In this document: positions 6,268 through 13,717 of the stretch, piece after piece
Layout of the letters: each line of letters starts with the position of its first letter
How positions within the stretch are numbered: the stretch's first letter is position 1
From: CAYRML01 sp964425485
GTDB lineage: Bacteria > Bacillota > Dehalobacteriia > UBA4068
Direction of reading: 5' to 3'
Assembly: GCA_964425485.1 (NCBI GenBank)
Contig: CAYRML010000012.1
Coordinates: 1 to 30,327 of the forward strand
Length of the DNA: 30,327 nucleotides
Made by a program: the position numbers and the translations under genes
Notes under the pieces: model-generated
Databases searched by the model: none
Told to the model about the DNA's origin: nothing
What the model saw: only the letters and a program-made list of their open reading frames with translations

Positions 6268-6319
6268 AAAAAAGCCGTCTCATAATCTTATGATATAAAG
6301 GTTATGCGGCGGCTTTTTT
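6268..6319. terminator. Second hairpin terminator, shared by hsp20 and tRNA-Arg
   Basis: AAAAAAGCCGTC (6268-6279) pairs with GGCGGCTTTTTT (6308-6319), extended by CATAA/TTATG inside. T-runs exist on both strands. It lies 5 bp beyond the CCA end of tRNA-Arg and is the only terminator available to that tRNA. Confidence 0.75.
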
Positions 6320-6323
6320 ATTA

Positions 6324-6398
6324 TGGTACGCCCGATAGGAATCGAACCTACGCTTCCGGCTCCGGAGGCCAGCGCTCTATCCACTGAGCTACGGGCGC
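6324..6398 (-). tRNA. tRNA-Arg (CCG)
   Basis: Minus-strand cloverleaf starting GCGCCCGTAGCTCAGTGG. The anticodon stem CTGGC/GCCGG encloses CTCCGGA (anticodon CCG, codon CGG), the T arm carries GGTTCGATTCC, and CCA is encoded (6324-6326). The G1-U72 pair is a wobble. Single-gene unit with its own promoter. Confidence 0.95.
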
Positions 6399-6411
6399 AT
6401 ACCAGATATTT

Positions 6412-6440
6412 ATTTTATCTCAAACAACAAGCTAAGTCAA
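6412..6440 (-). promoter_or_regulatory. Sigma-A promoter of tRNA-Arg
   Basis: Minus strand TTGACT (6435-6440), 17-bp spacer, TAAAAT (6412-6417). Confidence 0.8.
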
Positions 6441-6453
6441 TATCTATATTGAT

Positions 6454-6482
6454 TTGAGTTGAAAGGTAAATTATGATATCAT
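6454..6482 (+). promoter_or_regulatory. Candidate promoter of the dinG-like gene
   Basis: TTGAGT (6454-6459), 17-bp spacer, TATCAT (6477-6482), 48 bp before the chosen start codon. Divergent from the tRNA-Arg promoter 14 bp away. Confidence 0.5.
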
Positions 6483-6529
6483 GATTAGCAGAAATATGCT
6501 TACAGATTAAGGTATTGGCGGGTGTAATG

Positions 6530-9343
6530 ATGGCAAAAGATTATGTAGTCCTAGACTTGGAGACTACGGGGCTAGACCCACAGGCAAACGAGATAATAGA
6601 GATATCAGCGGTTAAGATAGAAAAATGCTTGGTCAAGGCTGATTTTACTTCCTTAATTAATCCGCAAATGCCTGTGCCTGCGGAAATCAGCGAGCTGACC
6701 GGCATAAGTGAAGAAATGCTCCAAGGACAGCCTTTGCTGGATGAAATATTGCCTCAACTGCAGGATTTTATTGGTGATGCCGTCATCATTGCTCATAATG
6801 CCGCTTTTGACCGCGCTTTTTTGCAAAAGCATTGGCCGATGGACAATGCTTGGCTGGATAGTATCACGCTGGCACAGATCGTTTTTCCCAGGGCCGGAGC
6901 CTATTCTTTGTCCTATTTATGTGCTTATTTGGGCATTGAAAATAAGACTGCACATCGTTCTCTTTCCGATGCCGTGGCAACGGCAGAGCTGTTTTGCCAT
7001 TCTCTGCGTCATTTTTCCGCTTTTTCACCTCGCCTTAAAAGGGGTATATGGGAATTGGCACAAGATGAGGATAGTGCTTTAGAGCAATTGCTGGTACAAG
7101 AAGCCTTGAAAGATCCTCAGGTGAGCGTTGCTGAGCCATGGCAAGGCTCTATGCTTGTCGTAGCCGAGAAAAAGCAAACAACCCAGAGGGAGATATATGA
7201 GGAATATAGGCTTGACCTAAAGGAGATAGAAACCTATCTGACATCAGAGCAATTATGGAAGGGACATATAGAAAATTTTGAAAAGAGGCCGCAGCAATTG
7301 GAAATGGCCTTTGCTGTGGCCAATGCCTTCAATAATAAAGAATTCTTGTTGGCAGAGGCCGGCACCGGCACCGGCAAATCGCTGGCCTATCTGTTGCCAG
7401 CGGTGCTGTTGGCCTTGGGCTCCGGTCAACAGGTTGGTATCAGCACCCATACCATTAATTTGCAGGAGCAGCTGATAAAAAAAGATATACCGCAGGTACG
7501 TGGTATCCTCAATAAAAATTTCTCTGCGGCGGTACTAAAGGGCCGCAGCAATTATTTGTGTTTGAATCTTTTCCGTTATTTTTGCGCCAATGCCGAGGGA
7601 GAGCTGCGCTATTTTATGCTGCGCATACTAGTCTGGTTGCATGAGACTAACAGCGGTGATGGCGGCGAGCTGGGTTTGGGACGCTATGATGCCTGGAAAT
7701 GGCAGCTTATATGTGCCAACAGCGAAAACTGCCAGGCTCCGGCTTGTTCTTTTTGTAATGGGCGCTGCTTTGTCAATAAAAGCCGCAGAGAAGCGGAAAA
7801 TGCTGATATTGTGGTGGTTAATAATTCCCTCTTGGTGGCCGATGCCGCTATGGAAAGGGGAGTGCTGCCGGAATTATCCTATCTTATCATCGATGAAGCC
7901 CATCATTTACATAAGGCGGCGGAAAATCAATTATCTGCCACCGTTGATTTTTATGGTATTCTGAACATATTATCACGTCTGCAAAAACGAGAAAAAGGCA
8001 AGTCCGCCGGTATACTGGCCCAGATCCAAAAACAGGGGGAAAGGCTTTTATTATTGGATGATGATGAGGCGGAAGTGGAGCAATACATCCTTTCTGCCGA
8101 AGAAGAAGTGGCAGAAAGCTTGCATAAGGCCGAGCAATTTTTCTCTCTTTTGCAAACTGTTTATCATGAGGCAGCTCTTGCTTATGGCTATTATCCGGCC
8201 CGCTTGCTGATGGGGCAAGGCGATAAAGAGAGCCCCTATCGGCAAGAGATAGAGGCTTTGGGGCAAAATCTGCATGGGTGCTTAAAGCGACTTGCTAAGA
8301 CTTTGTTGGGGCTGTTCGATTTTTTATTGGCTATAGAGCTGCAAAGTGATGTAGAGATAGCCGTCAAAGACCAGCTGAAAATAGTGGCCGCCTTATTAGG
8401 CGGAAGTGCGGATGTTATTGAAAACTGGCTTACTTCCCTTGGCGCCGCTATTGATGATAATTATGTGATGTGGCTGGAATTTGCCGAGCGGGATAAATTA
8501 CCTTCTTTGCATATTGCACCACTGGAGCTGGGGCAAATACTTTATGATTGCTTCTTCAGCCAAACAGCCTCCGTAGTCATGACATCTGCGACTTTGAGTG
8601 CAGCCGGTTCCTTTGCTTATTTCAAAAATAATCTCGGGCTTGATCTTTTACCGCAACCAGTCGAAGAATTGCAGGTTAGTTCTCCCTTCTTTTATTCGGA
8701 GCAGGCGCTTTTTGCTGTTTGCAATGATTTACCGGATTGGGGTAAGGATAGCGAAATTATCTGTGTGGAGGCCATAGCGGGCGCCTTGATCCGCTTGCTG
8801 ACCGCTTCTCGCGGTCGGGCCGTAGTTTTATTTACTTCTCATACGCAGTTGAAAGGAGTTTATCAGCGTATCAAACGGCTATTATCTCAAAAAGGCATAT
8901 CTGTTTTGGCGCATGGGATCAGCGGCAACCCCCATCAGCTGCTGCAAAGGCTGAAAAACGAAGAAAATTGCTGCATATTAGGAGCCAGCAGTTTTTGGGA
9001 AGGCATAGATGTGGTGGGCAGTGCTCTTTCATTGCTGGTTGTGGTGCGGCTGCCTTTTTGGCCGCCAACAGATCCGACCTTGGCGGCCCGTATGCAAAGA
9101 ATGGAAGCGGAGGGAATCAACAGCTTTATGGAATATAGCCTGCCTCAGGCTATTATCCGCTTTAAACAGGGTTTTGGCCGCCTGATCCGTTCCGGTTATG
9201 ATAAAGGAGTATTTTGTGTATTGGATAAGAGAATAACGGAAAAATTTTATGGAAGATACTTTATTGAATCTTTGCCGGATATGCCTATAATTTGTGCCGG
9301 GCATAAAGAAATTGCCCGGGAAATCAGCAAATGGCTTGATTAA
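6530..9343 (+). CDS. dinG: DnaQ-type 3'-5' exonuclease fused to DinG/XPD-family helicase
   Basis: 937 residues from ATG 6530, chosen because GGCGGG lies 7 bases upstream and the first strand (DYVVLDLETTG) follows at once. Residues ~5-165 form a DEDD exonuclease: D9 and E11 in DLETTG, then HNAAFDRAF and AHRSLSDAVAT. The helicase part has Walker A AGTGTGKS near residue 278, DEAH box LIIDEAHHL near 453, and late motifs ATSATLSAAGSF and GFGRLIRS. A cysteine group, NYLC near 342 and then C-x4-C-x2-C-x3-C near 398-412 (NCQAPACSFCNGRC), sits where XPD-type enzymes bind a 4Fe-4S cluster. Exonuclease-fused DinG is the usual Firmicute form; the role is DNA repair and resolving unusual structures. Monocistronic. 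Confidence 0.9.
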   Translation: MAKDYVVLDLETTGLDPQANEIIEISAVKIEKCLVKADFTSLINPQMPVPAEISELTGISEEMLQGQPLLDEILPQLQDFIGDAVIIAHNAAFDRAFLQKHWPMDNAWLDSITLAQIVFPRAGAYSLSYLCAYLGIENKTAHRSLSDAVATAELFCHSLRHFSAFSPRLKRGIWELAQDEDSALEQLLVQEALKDPQVSVAEPWQGSMLVVAEKKQTTQREIYEEYRLDLKEIETYLTSEQLWKGHIENFEKRPQQLEMAFAVANAFNNKEFLLAEAGTGTGKSLAYLLPAVLLALGSGQQVGISTHTINLQEQLIKKDIPQVRGILNKNFSAAVLKGRSNYLCLNLFRYFCANAEGELRYFMLRILVWLHETNSGDGGELGLGRYDAWKWQLICANSENCQAPACSFCNGRCFVNKSRREAENADIVVVNNSLLVADAAMERGVLPELSYLIIDEAHHLHKAAENQLSATVDFYGILNILSRLQKREKGKSAGILAQIQKQGERLLLLDDDEAEVEQYILSAEEEVAESLHKAEQFFSLLQTVYHEAALAYGYYPARLLMGQGDKESPYRQEIEALGQNLHGCLKRLAKTLLGLFDFLLAIELQSDVEIAVKDQLKIVAALLGGSADVIENWLTSLGAAIDDNYVMWLEFAERDKLPSLHIAPLELGQILYDCFFSQTASVVMTSATLSAAGSFAYFKNNLGLDLLPQPVEELQVSSPFFYSEQALFAVCNDLPDWGKDSEIICVEAIAGALIRLLTASRGRAVVLFTSHTQLKGVYQRIKRLLSQKGISVLAHGISGNPHQLLQRLKNEENCCILGASSFWEGIDVVGSALSLLVVVRLPFWPPTDPTLAARMQRMEAEGINSFMEYSLPQAIIRFKQGFGRLIRSGYDKGVFCVLDKRITEKFYGRYFIESLPDMPIICAGHKEIAREISKWLD

Positions 9344-9355
9344 ATATATTTTTTA

Positions 9356-9385
9356 GTCACTAAAATAGCCGCTGCTCCATAATAT
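9356..9385 (+). promoter_or_regulatory. Candidate sigma-E-type promoter of spoVM
   Basis: GTCACTAA (9356-9363), 14-bp spacer, CATAATAT (9378-9385) resembles the sporulation sigma-E pattern (GTCATATT, about 14 bp, CATACAAT). spoVM of Bacillus subtilis is under sigma-E. The match is partial. Confidence 0.35.
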
Positions 9386-9434
9386 ATAAAAGAACACCGG
9401 GATATGTGAAGGTCAGAAAAAAGGAGTGGTGGAC

Positions 9435-9503
9435 ATGAAAATCTATTATGTCAAGCTGCCAAAATTTTTACGTAATATATTGAAAAAAGCTCTCCATCAA
9501 TAA
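9435..9503 (+). CDS. spoVM: Stage V sporulation protein M (22-residue membrane-curvature peptide)
   Basis: ATG 9435 has a textbook AAGGAG (9421-9426) 8 bases upstream, and the frame stops at TAA 9501-9503. The first 12 residues, MKIYYVKLPKFL, align directly with Bacillus subtilis SpoVM (MKFYTIKLPKFL), including the conserved Pro9. The rest is an amphipathic basic helix ending KKALHQ; the peptide is 22 residues against 26 in B. subtilis. SpoVM marks the convex forespore membrane and anchors SpoIVA, the base of the spore coat. It is monocistronic, between dinG and a convergent membrane-protein gene, with a strong terminator. Together with SpoIID- and SpoVB-type genes it argues for a spore former. 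It is too short for ordinary gene callers. Confidence 0.85.
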   Translation: MKIYYVKLPKFLRNILKKALHQ

Positions 9504-9526
9504 AAGATCAAGAACAGGAAAGCTCG

Positions 9527-9558
9527 CCGCCTCTTAGATAAGAGGCGGTCTTTATTTT
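9527..9558 (+). terminator. Terminator of spoVM
   Basis: CCGCCTCTT / AAGAGGCGG stem (9527-9535 with 9540-9548) followed by TCTTTATTTT. It overlaps the stop of the convergent TIGR04086-type gene and may also end that transcript, though with a weaker tail. Confidence 0.85.
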
Positions 9559-9932
9559 ACGCCAAAGATGCCGCCGATGGCAGCAGCCAGTATGCAATAA
9601 GCGCTTTGCATAGCCCAATTGAGCCAGCTGCCGCCGGAAACCAAGGTTAAGATTAAAAAGATGACGGCGAAAAAAATCCCTACTACCAGGCCGTTTAAAA
9701 GCCCTTTTTCCTGTGCTTTGGCTGCGGCCTTACGTCCGCCTAAAAATAGAGCTACCACACTGATAATGGTAAACGCCGGTTGCAGATAGGCTTCTGGCAG
9801 TTGGCTGAAAAATATAATGCAGCTGACCACAAAGGAAACTACTACCATAATTATTACCGCTGTTAAGATGCCTGATAAAGCGCAAGACAGGCCGTCTGTC
9901 TTGATTTTTGTTCCTATATTTTTAATTTCCAT
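9552..9932 (-). CDS. TIGR04086/DUF3792-type membrane protein (YrzE-like)
   Basis: 126 residues on the minus strand. After a short polar N-terminus (MEIKNIGTKIK) come four hydrophobic segments at about 18-45, 52-66, 80-100 and 105-124, with a conserved-looking loop GGRKAAAKAQEKGLLNGLVVG between segments 2 and 3. This topology and loop match the small four-helix TIGR04086 family of Firmicutes, whose function is unknown to me. The ATG is preceded by GAGGGG, which is embedded in the 3' arm of a hairpin directly followed by seven T (see the separate entry). Family call from pattern only. Confidence 0.6.
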   Translation of the reverse strand: MEIKNIGTKIKTDGLSCALSGILTAVIIMVVVSFVVSCIIFFSQLPEAYLQPAFTIISVVALFLGGRKAAAKAQEKGLLNGLVVGIFFAVIFLILTLVSGGSWLNWAMQSAYCILAAAIGGIFGVK

Positions 9933-9980
9933 AAAAAAATCCCCTCAGAGCATATATTTGTTAAAAATGTATGTCTGGGG
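9933..9980. promoter_or_regulatory. Hairpin with T-runs on both sides, covering the ribosome site of the membrane-protein gene
   Basis: CCCCTCAGAGCATA (9941-9954) pairs with the TATGTCTGGGG region (9970-9980), with small bulges. On the minus strand it ends in GAGGGG-A-T7-ATG, so the 3' arm is also the Shine-Dalgarno sequence and the T-run abuts the start codon. On the plus strand it is followed by TAATTTTTTT. It could be a bidirectional terminator insulating folE, or a leader that controls the minus-strand gene. Confidence 0.45.
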
Positions 9981-10001
9981 TAATTTTTTTATGACATAAA
10001 C

Positions 10002-10030
10002 TTGACCATCCAAGTAAAATGGCATATTAT
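10002..10030 (+). promoter_or_regulatory. Sigma-A promoter of folE-lepB-surE
   Basis: TTGACC (10002-10007), 17-bp spacer, TATTAT (10025-10030). Transcription would start near 10037, which excludes the upstream in-frame ATG and fixes the folE start at 10074. Confidence 0.7.
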
Positions 10031-10073
10031 AATAAATTATAAAGCAAAGCATAAAGAAAAAGAGGAAATAGAT

Positions 10074-10637
10074 ATGGATAAAGCAAAAATAGAACAAGCC
10101 GTAACGATGATTCTGGAAGCCATAGGAGAAAATCCTCAGCGTGAGGGACTTAAAAGAACTCCTGCCCGCATCGCAGATATGTATGAGCAGATATTTTCCG
10201 GAATCGACTTGGATCCTAAGGAACATCTAGGCATAAAATTTTCTGAGGATCAACATGAAGAAATGGTTATAGTAAAAGATATAAGCATGTATTCCATGTG
10301 CGAGCATCATATGCTGCCTTTTTTTGGCAAAGTTCATATAGCCTATATACCGAAAAACGGCGTCATCACCGGGCTTTCCAAACTGGCCAGAGTGGTGGAT
10401 GAATATGCCCATCGTTTGCAATTACAGGAAAGGTTGACGACCCAGATCGCGGAAGCTATTATGGAAATGCTGCGTCCGCAGGGTGTATTGGTTATTATTG
10501 AAGCCGAGCATATGTGCATGACTATGCGCGGCATCAAAAAGCCGGGCTCTGTGACCGTTACCTCGGCTGTAAGAGGTATTTTCGATTATGGCAGCAGCAC
10601 CAGGGCAGAAGCTCTGCAGCTGATCCGTGGCTGTTAA
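10074..10637 (+). CDS. folE: GTP cyclohydrolase I (type IA)
   Basis: 187 residues from ATG 10074, with AGAGGAAA just upstream; the frame is open further but that DNA holds the promoter. Zinc ligands are visible as C76 and H79 in CEHHM and C148 in MCMTMRG. Other hallmarks are NPQREGLKRTPARI near the N-terminus and the GTP-site segment GLSKLARVVDEYA. The enzyme converts GTP to dihydroneopterin triphosphate, feeding tetrahydrofolate synthesis and, through QueD, the 7-deazaguanine precursor of queuosine. The second route is of interest because queH, queA and tgt lie further along in this window. First gene of a probable operon with lepB (22 bp gap) and surE. Confidence 0.95.
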   Translation: MDKAKIEQAVTMILEAIGENPQREGLKRTPARIADMYEQIFSGIDLDPKEHLGIKFSEDQHEEMVIVKDISMYSMCEHHMLPFFGKVHIAYIPKNGVITGLSKLARVVDEYAHRLQLQERLTTQIAEAIMEMLRPQGVLVIIEAEHMCMTMRGIKKPGSVTVTSAVRGIFDYGSSTRAEALQLIRGC

Positions 10638-10659
10638 AAAATTTGGAGAATAAAATAGT

Positions 10660-11217
10660 ATGGAACAGTCAAAAAATAAGAAAAAAGCCAACAATGCGCG
10701 GGACATTATTATCATCATCATTCTGGCCTTGGCCATTGCTTTTGCCGTGAAAAACTTTGTCTTGGATAGCAGGGTGGTGCCCACAGCCTCAATGTACCCC
10801 ACTGTTCATATCGGGGATAGAATCCTGATGAACAGATTATCCTATATAGGTGATAATTCCCCCAAGCGTGGTGATATAGTAGTGTTTAAGGCGCCGGCAG
10901 ATGCCGATGTGGACGGTGATCTCTTGAAGAGAATCATCGGAGAACCTGGTGATCTGATTGAGGTAAAAAACAGCCATGTCTATATTAATGGCGAGCCATA
11001 TGCAGAAGATTATCTGGCGGAAACTATTGATTATGAATATGGGCCGGTAACGGTGCCTGAAGGACAATATTTTATGCTGGGTGATAATCGCAATCTGAGC
11101 GCCGATAGCCATTATTGGCAGGATCCCTTTATCCCTGCAGAAGATATTAAGGGCAAAGCGTTTTTGCGTTATTGGCCCCTAGACAGAATATCTCTTATTT
11201 CCGCAATCTATCAATAA
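10660..11217 (+). CDS. lepB: Signal peptidase I
   Basis: 185 residues with one N-terminal membrane anchor (about 15-34, an Ile-rich stretch). The catalytic dyad is visible: Ser44 in PTASMYPT and Lys90 in LLKRIIGEPGD. The later signature GDNRNLSADSHYW is the conserved GDNR-x-S-DSR-x-(W/F)G box in altered form (DSHYW instead of DSRYWG). The enzyme cleaves signal peptides on the outer face of the membrane, and would act on the exported proteins here (SpoIID-type, SLH-type and Cys-rich). Small single-anchor form typical of Firmicutes. Likely co-transcribed with folE and surE. Confidence 0.95.
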   Translation: MEQSKNKKKANNARDIIIIIILALAIAFAVKNFVLDSRVVPTASMYPTVHIGDRILMNRLSYIGDNSPKRGDIVVFKAPADADVDGDLLKRIIGEPGDLIEVKNSHVYINGEPYAEDYLAETIDYEYGPVTVPEGQYFMLGDNRNLSADSHYWQDPFIPAEDIKGKAFLRYWPLDRISLISAIYQ

Positions 11218-11231
11218 AGAGTAGGTGGATT

Positions 11232-11978
11232 ATGCGTATTTTACTGACCAATGATGATGGTATAAATGCGGCCGGCTTGGCCGCCTTATGCCAAGAACTT
11301 AATAAGATTGCCACGGTCAGTGTTTTTGCCCCGACCTATGAACGCAGCGCTACCGGCCATGGCATTACTGTCAGCGCACCTTTACGCATAAAAGAAGAAG
11401 AAATAGAAGGTGCCACAGAGGCTTGGGCCATAGACGGTTACCCTGTTGATTGTGTGAAGCTGGCTTTACAATATATGATGAAAGAAGAGCCCGATCTGGT
11501 AATTTCCGGCATTAATCATGGCCCTAATTTGGGAACCGACACGCTGTATTCAGGGACTGTCTCTGCGGCCTTGGAAGGTTATATTTGCGGCTTTCCCTCT
11601 ATTGCCGTGTCGTTGATGGACAGTAAAAACAATCTGGAACAAGCTTGTCATTTTGTTGGTGATTTTTGTTTATGGTGGCAAAAAGAGAATTTTAAACCTC
11701 GCTGCACCTTTAATATTAATGTGCCGCCCGGGGAAATTAAAGGCTGCAAATATGCGCAATTGGGTGTGCGAACCTATCATAATGTATTTGAGGAGCGCGT
11801 TGATCCACGGGGCGGACGTTATTTTTGGCTTTCCGGACAACCGCAAGATAAGGGTTGTGAGGGGCGCACTGATGTTGAGATTGTTGCCGACGGTTATATC
11901 AGCATTACGCCTCTTAGCCCCGATTTGACCGATTATAAGATTTTGGCCTTTATTAAAGAGAACCCGCCTCTGGCTTGA
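11232..11978 (+). CDS. surE: 5'/3'-nucleotidase SurE
   Basis: 248 residues from ATG 11232, behind a GTAGGTGG ribosome site and starting directly with MRILLTNDDG. The metal ligands of the family are in place: D8, D9, S39 in ERSATGHG, and N95 in SGINHGPNLGTD. SurE dephosphorylates nucleoside monophosphates and possibly short polyphosphates, a stress and survival role. It is the last gene of folE-lepB-surE. Its stop codon is only 4 bp from the stop of the convergent spoVB-like gene, and I see no terminator hairpin between them. Confidence 0.95.
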   Translation: MRILLTNDDGINAAGLAALCQELNKIATVSVFAPTYERSATGHGITVSAPLRIKEEEIEGATEAWAIDGYPVDCVKLALQYMMKEEPDLVISGINHGPNLGTDTLYSGTVSAALEGYICGFPSIAVSLMDSKNNLEQACHFVGDFCLWWQKENFKPRCTFNINVPPGEIKGCKYAQLGVRTYHNVFEERVDPRGGRYFWLSGQPQDKGCEGRTDVEIVADGYISITPLSPDLTDYKILAFIKENPPLA

Positions 11979-11982
11979 TTGA

Positions 11983-13512
11983 TCAGCGGCGAATAATTCT
12001 TCTCCAGATCCCTATACTAAGCCCGCCGCAGACTGCAAGTATGGCAAAATAAATGACAAGAATAAGCAAAAACATGGCCGCTACGGCCATTTTTTCTTGC
12101 CCGGTAAAGAATTTGCTGATTGTTGGATTGAGAAAGATAAAGGCCATTATGCTGATAAAAGTTGCCGCCAGCGGTTTGAAAAAAATATTTTTCAGCGGCA
12201 AATGGATGCCGGTTGTTCTGAACAGACAAAGATAATTAAGGGCAAAACCAAAAATGCAAGCAATATTGACGGCGATAGCTGCCCCATCGATACCTAAATT
12301 GGGCTGGGAAGTAAGAAGTAAAATGCCGGCTAAAAGGCAGACCACGGTCAAGGCGGCATTGATCAGCAATTCCTTAACTTTGCCTAAGCCTTGCAAAATG
12401 CTGATTAATGTGACCTGCAGATAAGAAAAGGTGCCGCCGATGCATAATATTTTCAGGCATGGCGCCGCCAAAGGGCTGTTAAATATCCAACTGCATAATT
12501 GATCGGCAAAAAGGTAAAGTAATACCATACCGGGCAGGCTGAAAACGACCGTGACCTGTAAGGCGTTGCTTATGCGGTGTGATAATAATTTTTTATTGGC
12601 CAGGCCACATTCGGCCACGGCGGGTATGACAGAGACGGAAAGCGCGGCCGTAAACACGCCCGGCAGATGCAGCAATGTCATGGCAACGCCGGCAAAACGC
12701 CCATATATTTCCGTAGCGGCGCGCATATCATAACCGGCTTTTTGCAAAGCCATAGGTATCAGGAAGGCCTGCAACATCATCATCATACTAAGTACCAGCC
12801 GATTCATGGTGACCGGTGTGCCGAATCTTATCAGTTTACCGGCGGTATGCGGTCGGAAAACTCCTGTGGAAAGACCTCTTTGTTGTTTATTAAATAGGAG
12901 CAGCAAATAGACAAAGCCTATGGTTTCTCCCAACAAGGTGGCAATGGCGGCGGAAGTGACTGCCTTATCTAGGCTGAGATTAACAAATTGCAAGGCCAAA
13001 AATACGCCGACCACGACTCTTACCGTCTGTTCTATGCTCTGGCTGGCTCCGATGGCAGAAACTTGCCCCATCCCTTGAAAATAGCCTCTGTAAGCGGAGG
13101 CTATGGCAATAATGAAGACGGCCGGCAACATAATGAGCAAGGATAGATAAATGCGCTGGTCAGGCGCAAAATATTCGATCATGAAAGGCAGTAAAAAATA
13201 GGAAGCCGCGGTTACCACAGCACCGGTAATAAGCAAGAAGACCAACCCGCTTTTGAAAATATCCATGGCTTTGGGACGATCATTTTTAGAAGATGCTATA
13301 GCCTGTGACATAGCTAAGGGAACACCCCAACTGGCCAAAACCATGAGAAATGAGTAAAGTGGGGTGACCATTTCTATAAGACCTATTCCTTCCGCGCCCA
13401 ATACTCTGACCAAGATTACTCTGTACAAAAAGCCTAGGCCTTTGACAAAAATATTGGAAAGCAGGAGTAAAATCGTGCCCAGTAAAAGCCCTTGCGTCTT
13501 TGTTGCCATCAT
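11983..13512 (-). CDS. spoVB: SpoVB-like polysaccharide/lipid flippase (MOP superfamily)
   Basis: 509 residues, about 14 hydrophobic segments, starting MATKTQGLLLGTILLLLSNI after a GAGGGCG ribosome site. The N-terminal pattern (KGLGFLYRVILVRVLGAEGIGLIEMVTPLYSFLM is split by helix 1-2 loops), the RAATEIYGRFAGVAMTLLHLP block and the mid-protein RFGTPVTMNRL match the SpoVB/MurJ/MATE-like MVF branch. Members flip lipid-linked peptidoglycan precursors or related polysaccharide units across the membrane; SpoVB works during spore cortex synthesis. SpoVB orthology is plausible because other sporulation genes are present, but several paralogues usually exist (YkvU, YtgP), so the exact role is inferred. 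Confidence 0.8.
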   Translation of the reverse strand: MMATKTQGLLLGTILLLLSNIFVKGLGFLYRVILVRVLGAEGIGLIEMVTPLYSFLMVLASWGVPLAMSQAIASSKNDRPKAMDIFKSGLVFLLITGAVVTAASYFLLPFMIEYFAPDQRIYLSLLIMLPAVFIIAIASAYRGYFQGMGQVSAIGASQSIEQTVRVVVGVFLALQFVNLSLDKAVTSAAIATLLGETIGFVYLLLLFNKQQRGLSTGVFRPHTAGKLIRFGTPVTMNRLVLSMMMMLQAFLIPMALQKAGYDMRAATEIYGRFAGVAMTLLHLPGVFTAALSVSVIPAVAECGLANKKLLSHRISNALQVTVVFSLPGMVLLYLFADQLCSWIFNSPLAAPCLKILCIGGTFSYLQVTLISILQGLGKVKELLINAALTVVCLLAGILLLTSQPNLGIDGAAIAVNIACIFGFALNYLCLFRTTGIHLPLKNIFFKPLAATFISIMAFIFLNPTISKFFTGQEKMAVAAMFLLILVIYFAILAVCGGLSIGIWRRIIRR

Positions 13513-13567
13513 ATCGCCCTCTCTGTTGCTGCTGATAGAGATTATGCCTGGAGGACGCTTTGTATAA

Positions 13568-13595
13568 CTGACAAACTGCTGTTTTGTGTTATAAA
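13568..13595 (+). promoter_or_regulatory. Candidate extended -10 promoter of the EF-G-like gene
   Basis: CTGACA (13568-13573), 16-bp spacer, TATAAA (13590-13595) preceded by TG-T. It gives a leader of about 115 nt, very AT-rich and without strong structure, before ATG 13718. Confidence 0.45.
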
Positions 13596-13717
13596 ATTTA
13601 AAAACTTTTGCTAAATAAGAAGGGATTTTTCCTGAGCATATATAATATATAAATTTATGCTTTTAATTAAATATAAATAAAAAATAATTATCAATAGTTG
13701 CTGAAGGGGGATATTAA

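Noticed and set aside
12667..12897. Plus-strand frame containing a histidine cluster (QHHHHTKYQ)
   Set aside because: Antisense of the spoVB-like gene, with no ribosome site; the histidines come from the complement of Met/Leu codons.
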